NCBI GenBank assembly: GCA_019828595.1
Contig: JAHQRK010000010.1
Coordinates: 806,001 to 870,000, forward strand
Direction of reading: 5' to 3'
Length of the DNA: 64,000 nucleotides
From: Aphanomyces cochlioides
Taxonomy: Eukaryota > Oomycota > Saprolegniomycetes > Saprolegniales > Verrucalvaceae
Below the pieces are notes generated by a model. That model saw nothing but the letters and a program-made list of their open reading frames with translations, did not search any database and was not told the DNA's origin. A program made the position numbers and the translations under genes. Shown one piece after another: positions 46,375 to 56,440 of this stretch. Each line of letters opens with the position of its first letter. Position 1 is the first letter of the stretch.

Positions 46375-47943
46375 ATGATGCGTCTCGTCGGGTTTGCGGC
46401 GCTCGTAGCGCTCGTAGCCGTGGAGGGAGCGGACATTTCGGGCAAATTAAAGCTTAACTATGCCAAGCCTGGTGACGGCACGTGTCAGCTTCAAAATTTG
46501 GACGGCGACAAGAGCACCAAGTACGTAACTGTGCCCGGAAAGAAGTTTGCCACTTGTGGCCGATGCGTGCAGATTACGTGTGCAGATTCGGCATGCACGG
46601 CAGGAAGCTCCGTCGTGGCGTACGTTGTTGGCACGCTGGAAGGGGGCCAAGCGTCGGATCCGCTCCAGTTGTCACTCGAAGCAGCGAAGGCGCTCACATC
46701 CAGCCAGATCAACACACCCATCTCAATCACATGGAAATTTCTCACATGCCCTTCCAACTTTGTGACCGGCAACATCAAGGCGTGCATGATGGACGGCGCG
46801 AGTGCAAACTACATCCCGCTGCAATTTTACAACTCGTACCGACCGATCGAATCTGCCGTCTTTGGAACCACGCCGGCAAACCAAAGTGTAAACGGATTCT
46901 TCTACACGTCCGGCAAGATCTCCGACAGCTCAACGTACTATTCCAACATCGCAGTGCAGCTCACGGCGGCGGGAACGACCGTTCAAGGCGCGCTGTCGTT
47001 CCAGGACCCATCTACAAACACCAAAACGAACTGTGCCGACACTGGCGTCCAGTTTTCCAAGCCATCGGACGACGAAGGCTCCCAGGTTGACCCGATTTCC
47101 CCTGGCGGCGACGGATCCAGTGGAGGCTCCAAAAGCTCCGTCCTGCTTCCTGCAGTGTTAGGCGGTGTCGGTGGCCTCGTGCTGATCGGTCTTCTCATTT
47201 TCTGCATTCGTCGACGAAGAGCCAACAAGGACTTTGACGACGATGAAATTGAACGCCGCAGCATCCAAACTCGCTCGAGCAAAGACCGCAGCGGCTACAA
47301 ACCTACAAGCCAACCCCAAGTCATGGCTGCCAACTACAATGAACCGCCGGCTGTCCTCGGTGGCAACACGCCAACGTTGGCCGACCACAGCAACAGCACA
47401 CCTTCGACAACGTATTCCCGCATCGATTCCGATGTGCCGACGCCACCGCCTCCGCCACCACCGCCGCTTGTCATTCCTGAACGCCAGCCAGCTGCAAACC
47501 CTAAGGTCGTCGTCAAGTCGCTGCAAACTATCCAGCAGAACCAAAGCCGAGGTCAATCGTACTCTGAAATGTTCAGCGAGACGAATCGTGGCATGTACTC
47601 TCGCGGCTCGTCCATCCTCATGAACACGCGCGATGACCGCAAGAGTTTTGACATTGACGAAGAGCGCGATGTGGATTCCCCCTCGCGGTCAACCGAGCAC
47701 GACGTGCAGCTTGACATGCTGCTGCAGTCTGGCGCACTCTCGCTGCATAACGATCCGTTCTCGAGCGACGCCGTGACGTCCCCCGAGAGTTTTGTCCGCG
47801 CGACGTCGATGCCCCGTACCAATAGCCTCAAGACAAATGCGCCCATCGTAGCCGCCCCCCGGACGTCCGTGAGCCGCGACGCGCAGTCCAACCTGCTCCA
47901 GTACCAGCACAAGAAGAGGGAGTTGAGCCAGCACCAATTTTAG
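46375..47943 (+). CDS. Expansin-like (double-psi beta-barrel) single-pass membrane protein
   Basis: 522 residues in one exon. A signal peptide (MMRLVGFAALVALVAVEGA) precedes an extracellular domain with a barwin/expansin-like barrel: GDGTCQLQNLDGDKSTKYVT, FATCGRCVQITCADSAC, SITWKFLTCPSNFV. The paired Cys and GRCVQITC-type motif support the fold. A second beta-rich module follows (NSYRPIESAVFGTTPANQSV), then a Gly/Ser linker, a membrane span (about 255-280, LPAVLGGVGGLVLIGLLIFC) with RRRR stop-transfer, and a long cytosolic tail with a poly-Pro tract (eight or more Pro). Expansins loosen cellulose-containing walls without hydrolysis; here it may act on the cell's own wall and signal inward. 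An upstream in-frame TTG is not used. Confidence 0.85.
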   Translation: MMRLVGFAALVALVAVEGADISGKLKLNYAKPGDGTCQLQNLDGDKSTKYVTVPGKKFATCGRCVQITCADSACTAGSSVVAYVVGTLEGGQASDPLQLSLEAAKALTSSQINTPISITWKFLTCPSNFVTGNIKACMMDGASANYIPLQFYNSYRPIESAVFGTTPANQSVNGFFYTSGKISDSSTYYSNIAVQLTAAGTTVQGALSFQDPSTNTKTNCADTGVQFSKPSDDEGSQVDPISPGGDGSSGGSKSSVLLPAVLGGVGGLVLIGLLIFCIRRRRANKDFDDDEIERRSIQTRSSKDRSGYKPTSQPQVMAANYNEPPAVLGGNTPTLADHSNSTPSTTYSRIDSDVPTPPPPPPPPLVIPERQPAANPKVVVKSLQTIQQNQSRGQSYSEMFSETNRGMYSRGSSILMNTRDDRKSFDIDEERDVDSPSRSTEHDVQLDMLLQSGALSLHNDPFSSDAVTSPESFVRATSMPRTNSLKTNAPIVAAPRTSVSRDAQSNLLQYQHKKRELSQHQF

Positions 47944-48201
47944 AGAGCCCTTTATTTTATCGCGCGCCGCAGTTAGTAAATGTATGAGCAACGATCGCAG
48001 TTGACATCTAACAAAGTGTCTTGAAATTTGTATGCCTGTGGCTTTACCGTAACTTTACTGTAATGTTACCGTAAACTTTGTAAAGTGTATCTTTACCACT
48101 GTCCATCCAGTAGTTTACGATGTTGTACCGTAAACTGGACGTTAAATTTGTAAAGTATCTTTGTTGTAGAGTGATACTTTACCGTAAACTTGACGACAAG
48201 A
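47944..48201. repeat. Cluster of TTTACCGTAAA-type palindromes upstream of NAXD
   Basis: Near-palindromic motifs cluster at 48043-48052, 48066-48076, 48126-48135 and 48178-48189 (core TTTACCGTAAA), with further TAAAG/CTTTA pieces between. They lie between the expansin-like gene and the ATG at 48202. A variant also occurs at 61.8 kb. They could be a degenerate repeat element or protein-binding sites. Confidence 0.55.
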
Positions 48202-49432
48202 ATGACACATCAAGATGATGTCAAGGCGGTAATCCCGCCGCTCTCGTTTGAGATGCATAAAGGCCAATATGGTGCTCAAACTCTTGATCTCGTCCCCTGA
48301 AGGATGTCTAGGCAAAGTTGGCATTGTCGGGGGATGTGTGGAATATACGGGAGCGCCATACTATGCTGGAATTTCAGCACTGAAGACGGTAAAATTTCTG
48401 CCGACGTGCTGCATTCCTCGCTGGCTACGACGGTGTGGACGTCTGGATGGCTTACTGCGATCGTAGGGAGTGGATTTGTGCCATATCTTTTGTGCCCCTG
48501 AAGCTGCGACTCCCATTAAATGCTACAGTCCTGAACTGATCGTCCATCCCTTCTTGAGTTTATCCTCCGTGGAGAAGATCACACCTGTCTTGGGTCGACT
48601 GGATGCGTTAGTCGTTGGACCTGGCCTTGGGCGGGATCCTGATATACTCGACGCGGCGAAAGCGATCGTGTCGGCTGCAAAGGCGATGCAATTGCCAGTC
48701 GTTCTCGATGGCGATGCGCTTTTCCTGCTCTCGAACGACATTTCTCTCATTCATGGCTATCCCCATGCCATCCTGACGCCCAACATTGTACCCCACATTG
48801 CGTATGAGCTATTGCTAATGCGGGAGACTTGTAGATGGAGTATGGCCGCCTCTGCGTCTCGCTTGGGCTCATGGACAAGCTGGACTTGACGCTCGCAGCG
48901 GCAATTTCCCCAGACCTGCTCGCGACCAAACTTGGCCACGTGACCGTCCTACAAAAAGGCCGCGTGGACAAAATTTCAGACGGCCATGCGGGTGCGTTGG
49001 ATCGCACGTTGCTCTTGAATTCACATCTCTAGTCGTTGAGCAAGCAAGCCAAGGCAGTCCACGACGCTGCGGTGGTCAAGGCGATGTACATCAAGACGAA
49101 AATTGTTTTATGACTCATGACGTAGGTTTTAGCAGGCAGCGTCGGCGCTTTCCTAGCGTGGCATGGCGCAAAGCTGTGAGAACTTGTTGGTCTTCTGCCT
49201 TGTCTAAGCTCCGTTCGTAGCAAGCGTGCTCCTACGTCAGTGCCAAAGAATGCCTTGACGCTGGCTGCCCTTGGAGGCTCTCTTCTCACTCGGGAATGGT
49301 ACGCTCTTCCTGCTCGACGCAACTGAGAGAGTTTCTAGCGCACGTTTGGCCTTCCAGCGCCACCAGCGCGCGACGACAACACCAGAGATGATCGCGTCGA
49401 TCCACGCCGCGTTCCAGAATCTTTTTGGTTAA
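48202..49432 (+). CDS. NAXD: ATP/ADP-dependent NAD(P)H-hydrate dehydratase
   Basis: Eight exons: 48202-48271, 48312-48388, 48467-48787, 48835-48991, 49033-49085, 49126-49175, 49221-49298, 49339-49432; 299 residues. It repairs hydrated NADH/NADPH using a nucleoside triphosphate. Motifs spread over the exons fit the family: KGQYGKVGIVGGCVEYTGAP and YYAGISALKTG; CYSPELIVHPFL; LDALVVGPGLGRD; VVLDGDALFLL; RRCGGQGDVLAGSVGAFLAW; and the ending ALTLAALGGSLLTRECARLA...TTTPEMI. The second intron (78 nt) is the longest found here; the others are 40-47 nt. The stop overlaps that of the convergent RCC1 gene by four bases. Confidence 0.93.
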
Positions 49433-52400
49433 GTGGGTTTGAATTGCACGGTGAAGCCGCCTCCAGTTCGTTTCATTGCTTGCTGCTGTCGTTTCCTCTC
49501 TGTGTCGGCTCTTTGACGAGCTTGCTCTCGTCGCAAGGCCTCCATGGCGCGTCGTCGCGTGATCTCTTCAAGCTTGAGCTTCTCGAGCGACTCTAAAGTG
49601 AGTTTTTCCACCGGCTTAGTCTCTGGCGGCCGGTTGTCTTCGTCGCTGGCGCCGTCGTGGAGGACAAAGGGCGAGTACATGATTGCTTTGTCGTTCAAGA
49701 GCACATGCAAGATGGCAAAGCACTCTTCGGTGAGAGCCACGTCAAGCACGTAAGTTCCAGTGACTTGACCTTCCTTGACATCCACGGGAAGCGCGTCGCC
49801 AAGTCCATGAGATCTCGACATGAAGGCAGTCACGACGTCGTCAGGATGGTTGGCGTCGCACGCGTTGCCAAACTTGTCTCGCAACTGCAGCAAGAGCTCG
49901 ACTGCAGTGGAGCTACTGCGTGCATCCTGGAGCTGCCGCAGTTGGCGTTTGCCGTCGGGGAATTCCGTGAAGTCGACATGAGCTCGACCAGGGGCGACGG
50001 TGGTCGTTCCAGACGCGACTTGTTCACTCTTGACGCCGTTGGAGATCGCCGCCGACACTGCGTACTCGCCAGCAATTCGCGGTTGAAAGACACATTGAGC
50101 GCTGCCTGGAGGAGATGTCTGCAAGAGCGGGGAGAAGGAATGTCCCCATCGAACAAGCGCTCGAGCACTTAATGTGTGCTCTTGACGCGGCGTCAGTTGA
50201 CAATGGAGGGAAATCCCGTCAGAAGCGCATGGATTGCCGTCTTCCCATGTCATCTGGACGCCAAGATCGTTGCCGACGATAGCGTTGGGAGGCCACGCGA
50301 CGACGCACTTGGACGCAAGCGCCTTCAAGTCGACTTTGGGTGCTGGAATCGTCAACGGGAATGGACTTCCAACGACGGTCGACTTGGCATCGATGCCGTC
50401 GATGCCAACGTGGACAGCGTAGACGCCAGGAGCGTCTGGACACGTCAAGACGACGCGATCGCCCCACGGAAACGCCTTCTTCAACTCGATCGAGTAGGTC
50501 GACGGGTGGATCACTTGCACGACAACGACAAGGTCATGGACGTCTTGATCGTCGGCAGGAACGGCGTTGTTGAACGCATCTCGCAGTGTGATCGTGCATG
50601 GAATCTCCTCTTTCGCAGCGCCGACGAGGGGAAGCTCTCTCTTCCACGCTGCTTCACACGACGGAGGATGCACGGCGCCAGGAACAAGCTCCACTTCAAT
50701 CGGACTTTCATGGACGGCCAGCGTGTGCAATGCAACGTCAAGGTGATAGATCCCGGCGAGACGACTCCGACACCGTCCAGAGTACGTGCCGTCCATGTTG
50801 TCTTCCACTTGCACGACGCTGTCCTGCGCGACGAGACCCAGCGCGGCGTTGGCGTCTGCAGCTTCCTGTAGAACGAAACGAGCGGCAAAGCGCGCGCCGC
50901 CGGTCGTGCAGTCGTCGCCATTCATATCCCGGGCGACGATCTTGAAGCGGATCCACTCCCCGACTTGGTACGGACCCTTCGTCGCCATCGAGATCGTCGA
51001 CTTTGGACCGTACGTGCCGTTGGTGACAATGACGTAGTGCTTGCGGCCGCAGCAGAGCTGGCGGATGCGCTTCTTCCCAAAGAACGCTGCAACTTGTTCC
51101 GGCTTTTGGACCACAGCATCCGCTCGATCACCGGGAAGGCCCCACGTCCAGACGCCGCCGCCTTCAGTGATGGCAAACACTTGAGCTTGACTGAGGCAAA
51201 CGTGATCGATCGGCGGCAGCCCGTCGACGTGGCGCGGCGAGTCGTAGCTCGTGTATTCCCCGTCGCCCATCTGCCCGGCAATCCCAAGGCCCCACATGAA
51301 GACGTCGCGGGTGGTCGTGATCGCGCTCGAAAACTCTTCCCCGCACGCGACGAAAGCGCACGGCACCGCCATCGGCACGACTGTGAACGCCGCCGTGTCG
51401 TCTGCATGGCCAAGACCGAGCTGGCCGCAACTGTTGGAGCCCGACGACCAAAGGCGGCCGTCCATGTCGACGACACAAGTGTGCGCACCGCCACAGGCAA
51501 CGTGCTGGACATGCAAGACGCCGTCGATCCGCGTCGGAGTTCCAACGGCGGTGGCGTCGGTGTGGCCGAGACCAAGTTGGCCGTACGAGTTGAGCCCGCA
51601 GCCATGGAGAGATTGATCGCCGCGGAGAAGGAAGACGCTGTGGGCAATGCCGCATGCCACCGACATGACTTCCAATGCCGCCAACGCTTGGATCACGCGC
51701 GGTTCCAGCTCCGACTCGCACGCGTCGCCATGGCCAAGCTGGCCTTGCTTGCCAATGCCCCAACTGAAGACGTCGCCGCGGCACGAGACGGCCAAGGAAT
51801 GGCCCGCGCCGCACGCGATCGCTGAGATCTGCCGCCCTATGAGCTTCGGCACGAGTTGCGGCACTTGGATCGTCGGCAGGCCAGCCAGCATGCCGCATTG
51901 GCCGTGGGCGTTGTTCCCCCAAGCGTACACGTTGCCATCGACGGTCAGAGCGAGGGTATGCATTGCTCCCGCGGCGACTTCGACGACGTGTTTGCCGCGG
52001 AAAGCGTCGAGCATCGTCGGCAAGGCCTGCCGTGTCTTACTGAGCCCATGACCAAGCTGTCCTTCGTCGCCACGGCCCCACGAGTAGACCATGCCGCTTC
52101 CATGCTCATGCGGCTCAAAGTTGTCCATGAGCTGTCGCTGCAGATCGCGCAGCGTCGCGTCATCTGGAGCCAACGCCAACGCTTTCACGAGATGCTCTCT
52201 CGCTTCGACTCGGTTGTCCAAGTGCATGGCGGCGCTGGACGCTTGGAAATAGCCCTTGGTCCACGTCGGATGGAGCTCGATCGCGCGCAACGCGTCGTCG
52301 AGCGCCTTGTCAAAGTTGCGCACGCCAAGCAACGCCGCCGATCGATTGCTGTACAATGTCGCCAACGCGTCGGATCGCGTCGCCGGAGCAATGGAGAGAA

Positions 52401-52515
52401 CGCAGCGCGTATACCACGCAATGGCGTCTCGAAATTGTCCAGCGTGGAAGGCCACGTCGCCTTGCTGCTTCTCCACCGAGCTGTCGTCCGCCACCACCGT
52501 CGACGCCGCTCCCAT
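49429..52515 (-). CDS. TPR-RCC1-filamin multidomain protein
   Basis: 1,028 residues in one exon. An N-terminal TPR block (about 14-130: KQQGDVAFHAGQFRDAIAWY, LYSNRSAALLGVRNFDKALD) is followed by RCC1-type repeats (about 140-505), each with a YSWGRGDEGQLGHG-like signature. Filamin-type immunoglobulin repeats follow (about 520-960: YQVGEWIRFKIVARDMNGDD, VVQVEDNMDGTYSGRCRSRL, CTITLRDAFNNAVPADDQDV). The tail is a charged coiled coil (LTLESLEKLKLEEITRRRAM). RCC1 blades often act as exchange factors or beta-propeller scaffolds, filamin repeats bind partners or actin, and TPR binds peptides, so this looks like a scaffold. I know no named protein with this order. The 3' stop overlaps NAXD; the 5' end is 48 bp from the kinesin start. 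Confidence 0.9.
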   Translation of the reverse strand: MGAASTVVADDSSVEKQQGDVAFHAGQFRDAIAWYTRCVLSIAPATRSDALATLYSNRSAALLGVRNFDKALDDALRAIELHPTWTKGYFQASSAAMHLDNRVEAREHLVKALALAPDDATLRDLQRQLMDNFEPHEHGSGMVYSWGRGDEGQLGHGLSKTRQALPTMLDAFRGKHVVEVAAGAMHTLALTVDGNVYAWGNNAHGQCGMLAGLPTIQVPQLVPKLIGRQISAIACGAGHSLAVSCRGDVFSWGIGKQGQLGHGDACESELEPRVIQALAALEVMSVACGIAHSVFLLRGDQSLHGCGLNSYGQLGLGHTDATAVGTPTRIDGVLHVQHVACGGAHTCVVDMDGRLWSSGSNSCGQLGLGHADDTAAFTVVPMAVPCAFVACGEEFSSAITTTRDVFMWGLGIAGQMGDGEYTSYDSPRHVDGLPPIDHVCLSQAQVFAITEGGGVWTWGLPGDRADAVVQKPEQVAAFFGKKRIRQLCCGRKHYVIVTNGTYGPKSTISMATKGPYQVGEWIRFKIVARDMNGDDCTTGGARFAARFVLQEAADANAALGLVAQDSVVQVEDNMDGTYSGRCRSRLAGIYHLDVALHTLAVHESPIEVELVPGAVHPPSCEAAWKRELPLVGAAKEEIPCTITLRDAFNNAVPADDQDVHDLVVVVQVIHPSTYSIELKKAFPWGDRVVLTCPDAPGVYAVHVGIDGIDAKSTVVGSPFPLTIPAPKVDLKALASKCVVAWPPNAIVGNDLGVQMTWEDGNPCASDGISLHCQLTPRQEHTLSARALVRWGHSFSPLLQTSPPGSAQCVFQPRIAGEYAVSAAISNGVKSEQVASGTTTVAPGRAHVDFTEFPDGKRQLRQLQDARSSSTAVELLLQLRDKFGNACDANHPDDVVTAFMSRSHGLGDALPVDVKEGQVTGTYVLDVALTEECFAILHVLLNDKAIMYSPFVLHDGASDEDNRPPETKPVEKLTLESLEKLKLEEITRRRAMEALRREQARQRADTERKRQQQAMKRTGGGFTVQFKPT

Positions 52516-52563
52516 GGAACCTGGCGACGGTTACAAGTGTAACTGGCGGAGTTGGTTTCGTCG
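52516..52563. promoter_or_regulatory. 48-bp divergent promoter between RCC1-type and kinesin genes
   Basis: Only 48 bp separate the ATG codons at 52515 (minus) and 52564 (plus). Both 5' UTRs and core promoters must overlap each other or the opposite coding sequence. No TATA box is visible. Shared or coupled regulation is inferred. Confidence 0.5.
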
Positions 52564-55079
52564 ATGGCCGAGCCGGAATGCGTCCGCGTCGTTGTGCGCG
52601 TCCGTCCGACAAACGACCGAGAGCGCAGACTCCAAGGCGCAGAGAGCAATGTGGTGTCGATCCGGCCGCCGCCCGCCGCCTCGGGCGACCTCCCGACGCG
52701 CCTCCAGATCACAAGCAAGGAAGTGGACGCGAGCTACAACTACGACGCCATCTTTGGCACAGACGCCTCCCAGCACGACGTCTACCGCTACCTGCAGTCG
52801 TCCGTGGAGCAAGTCGTGCAGGGATTCAACTGCACGATCTTTGCGTATGGCCAAACCGGCACTGGGAAGACGCACACGATGATGGGACCCGACTCGTCGC
52901 TGCGCCACGGCGACATGAGTCAATGGGGGATCATCCCCCGCGCCGTCGACGGGCTCTTCCAGGAGCTCAAAGCCGTCGGGGCGTGCGGCGCCGGCGCGTT
53001 TGTCCATTGTTCGTACATGCAAATCTACAACAACCAAGTCTACGACTTGCTCCAGGCGTCGATGAAAGACCAACCGCCGCTCCAAGTCCGCGAGATGATC
53101 AAAGTACGTCGTCGGTCGCTCCGTCGTAGAGAGCGGCGCTAAGACGAGGATCGTAGGGCCACGCCAAGAACATTTACGTGAGCGGCATCTCGGAATTCCG
53201 CGTCGGCAGCGCGCAAGAAGTCTTGGATTTGCTGCATTTAGGCAGCAAGAACCGAACGATCCGAGCGACGGGTAGCGCCATCTCCATCTTCCCGCCGTAG
53301 GAAACTTTCAAAATGGGGTAGAATGCAACGAGAAGAGCAGTCGCAGCCATGCGCTGCTGCAGCTGTCGATGGAAGTTGAATCCCGCGGCACGGAGCGTAC
53401 GACGATCATCCGACGCGCCAAGGTACCGCCGGGAGCGCCGCTGTGGCTTGAATTCTCGATGCGTAGCTCAATCTTGTCGATCTCGCCGGCTCCGAGAAGG
53501 TATGGACGGCGCTAGACGACCAAGTTGACCATGCGTCTAGTGGGACACGGACGTCGCGATGACGACCGATCGGACGCGGGAACTGCGGAATATCAACGCC
53601 AGTCTGTCGGCGCTCGGCAATGTCATCTCGGCGCTCACGGACAAGAAGCGGACGCATATTCCATACCGAGACTCCAAGCTCACGCGGCTCCTTCAAGACT
53701 CGCTTGGGGGAAACACGCGCACGATTGTCATCGCGACGATCTCGCCGTCGGACGCCGCGGTGGAGGAGACGATCTCGACGCTCCAATTTGCAGAGCGGGC
53801 CAAGCAGATCTCGCTCAACGTCCAAGTGAATGAAGTCGTCGACGACGCGGTGCTCCTCGCGAGAGCGCAGCGGGAGATTCAAAAGCTCAAGCTCCAGCTG
53901 AGTGTGGAGCAGCCCAACGTCGCCGCCATGACGCAGCGCATTCAAGCGCTCGAGAGGCAAGTCGAAGCGCTCACGGTCGAGAACAGGCAGCTCAAGGCAC
54001 AACTGACAGCGACACCACCAGAGGTCCCACGCACGGCACCAGCGTCGACTTCGCCGGACGACAGCAGAGTTGAAACGCCGAGTCGAACGCCAAGCAAGCG
54101 ACTCGTGCAAACCCCAGCGCTACAAAGCAACACCAACCAAGACGGTGACGCCATCGACTGGGAGCAGCACACGCGGCCGTACTTGCAGCAACTCGAAGGC
54201 ATTCAGGTTCGGATGGATTGCATTGTCGACTTAGAGCTGTCGTGGCTTTAGAAAGAGCGCCGCGACTTGGAAGCGCAGCTGGAGCAGCTCAAGTTTGCGC
54301 ACGTCCCCGAAGACGACGACGTGTGTCCGATGTGCCACCACGTGATCGACCACCACACGGACGCGGAACTCGATCGGTGCATTGAATTAGAGGCGCAAGT
54401 CAACGACAAAAGTGAAGAATCGCCGCTGAAGCCCGTCCTTCCTCCAGCGCCCAAGGCGTTCTCGTCCACGGCGGCGCTTCCGTCGATCAAACCCATGATC
54501 ACAAAGTCCATTTTGGAGCCACATGCTTTCAGCGTCGATCCAAGCGGCGGCGGCGCTGCTGCTGCTGCCAGGGGGAATTTAAGCTCAAGGGGATCGTCCA
54601 AGTCGAATCCACCGCCAAGTTTAGCGCCCATGGCGCCGCCGAAACCAAAGCCAAAGCGCAGCCAGACGGTCAAGCTGCTCAAATCGAAAAACAAACTGCA
54701 CAAGTCGCCCTACGTCGCCAAGAAACAGGAGGACAAGCAAGCCAACGACGCAGCAGCAGCGCTCGGCACGGGGCTCCACTACGACGTCCGCGATATCGGC
54801 TTGACTCTCAACGTGTACACGTATCGGTAGCGCGCCTCCTCCACGCTGCTCTCTCCGTCATGTTTCCGCTGTAGATATGACTGCTGGTACCCTTGCACGA
54901 TCGTCGGGTACGATTCCAAGCGCAAGATGCACTGCTGTCTCTACGACTTTGGCGACAAGCAGTGGACAGCGCTGCGGGACAAGAAGTTCCAAGTCATGGG
55001 GCGGCCACACGACACGTCTCCTTCCCCCAAGCGCAAGACGTCGGTCTCCCCCCGCACTTCCAACCAACGCAGCTCGTAA
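52564..55079 (+). CDS. N-terminal-motor kinesin with a Tudor-like C-terminal domain
   Basis: Seven exons: 52564-53103, 53157-53271, 53322-53422, 53467-53499, 53541-54206, 54252-54826, 54875-55079; 744 residues. The motor has the P-loop [14 protein letters not shown], switch I ...[13 protein letters not shown], switch [13 protein letters not shown], and [16 protein letters not shown] with [21 protein letters not shown] coiled coil follows ([13 protein letters not shown]...). A Cys/His cluster [11 protein letters not shown] may bind zinc, then comes a basic, Pro-rich disordered part. The last exon encodes a Tudor-like fold ([20 protein letters not shown] then [15 protein letters not shown]), unusual for kinesins. 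It moves along microtubules; the tail may bind methylated or other cargo. I cannot assign a kinesin subfamily. Confidence 0.9.
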
Positions 55080-55169
55080 TCATATCATTGAAGCATTCCT
55101 AGCGCAACTAGATCCGTCGGACGGACATCGCCAGCTTCAACGTGTGGTTCGCTTTGCATTCGCTTGTCG

Positions 55170-56191
55170 GGGGATGAGGCAGACGAGCCGTCCGAGAGAG
55201 GAACGTTGCAGTCTTGAGTTGCAACACGGCGAGCCAGCATGCAAGCGACGGGATGCAGTCGCAGTGTTTCCTGGATCACCGCCTTCGTGTATGTCAACTC
55301 CATCAGCGCGTCGCAGTCGTCAAACGCGCCGTGCTTGGCCCACACGCGCTGGCAATCTTGCCGGACTTTCACCGCGATGGTCGGATGAGACGTCAGTCGA
55401 TGGATCACCCAGTTGAGCGCGGAACTTGTCGGTTTCATGGCCGGCAAACATGAACGTCATGGTGTGGACGATGGCGTCGCGGCTGTCAACTTTGGCGTCG
55501 AGCATGCGATCGAGCAAGTCTTTCGGCCGCGTCGGGTCGGCTTTAGCTTGGAGTTTGTTCTCGATCGCGCAGGAGCGTTTCCCGCGCGTCGTTGCGGCGG
55601 TGAAGGCCTAGAATCGGCAGTTTGTTGAGCGCTGGAAACACCGCGACGAGCGTGACGAGGAACATTGGAATCGGCCGCCCCATCTCCTCGCACGCCTTGC
55701 CTGCCGCTGGGTTGGCGGCAAAGTCGTAGTCAAAGGCTGCAAGGCCGAGGACATTCAGCGTGAGCTTTGGCATCGCTAGCTCTCATGTGAGCCTGATGGA
55801 ATTCCACTTGCGCGGCTTACTAGTGGAGAGATTGACGGGCGTTCCATCGGCGATGGCGGCATCGAGGACAGACGAGCACCACCGAAGGGTCTGGCTGTAG
55901 ATAATGCCAAGGGAGGCTTTGACTTGCGACGCGCTGGACGATCCATTGAGCACTTTGCGCTGGTTGTCATGGACAGATCCCTCGGAGCTGAAGAGCCCGT
56001 CGCCTCCGAGCATGTTCTACGCACAATTGGAGCTTGAGCAGGACGGAAGATGGAGAGAATGAGACCTGGAAGAGCATGCGCGTGGTGGAATCCCGAGGGA
56101 AGATGGCGGCTTGGGTGGTCAGGATGGACTGCACCGCCTTGGGATCATTCACTCGGACTTGTTCCTTCGCAAGGACGCGGTAATGGACCAT
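55170..56191 (-). pseudogene. Cytochrome P450 pseudogene (middle portion)
   Basis: Minus-strand remnant closely similar to the P450 at 57590-59226. It carries the region from VHYRVLAKEQVRVNDPKAVQ, through the I-helix MFAGHET and the ExxR segment IQETLRLHP, to NVPLSDGSSA, then diverges before the heme-binding loop, so no cysteine ligand is encoded. Two clear lesions: a 14-bp loss near 55568 relative to the paralogue, and a one-base insertion near 55429 in the I-helix. Splice sites are still recognisable (introns near 56060-56012 and 55800-55755). The N-terminal exon is missing on this strand; its counterpart lies just outside, on the opposite strand. Confidence 0.85.
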
Positions 56192-56440
56192 GCCGCGCCG
56201 ATGACGGACGACATCTCAGCCCTTGGCTGGCCATCGCCATGGACACTCCTGCTCGGCGCTGGTATGAGCGCCGTCGGTTTATTCCTACACGGGTTTGTGC
56301 TCGCGCTATTGTGGAGTCCACTCAATCGTCTTCCTGGACCCAAAGCACAGAGTCTCTTCTTTGGCCATGCGTACGAGTCGATACTTCTCGCAGAGAGGAT
56401 CTCACTGGCCATTCCTCTCTCGTTGCAGATTCAATTGTGA
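56185..56440 (+). pseudogene. Cytochrome P450 N-terminal exon fragment, inverted
   Basis: Plus-strand fragment beginning at about 56185-56203 (MTDDISALGWPSPWTLLLGA) with the membrane anchor, RLPGPKAQSLFFGHA and a donor GTACGAG at 56371, exactly where the paralogues splice. No second exon follows. It abuts the minus-strand P450 remnant head to head, so the two together look like one P450 gene split by an inversion. Homology ends near 56370; codons after that are probably intronic. Confidence 0.8.

Noticed and set aside
50965..51825. Long plus-strand frame opposite the RCC1-type gene
   Set aside because: Antisense shadow of GC-rich coding sequence; the minus-strand frame carries the RCC1 repeats.
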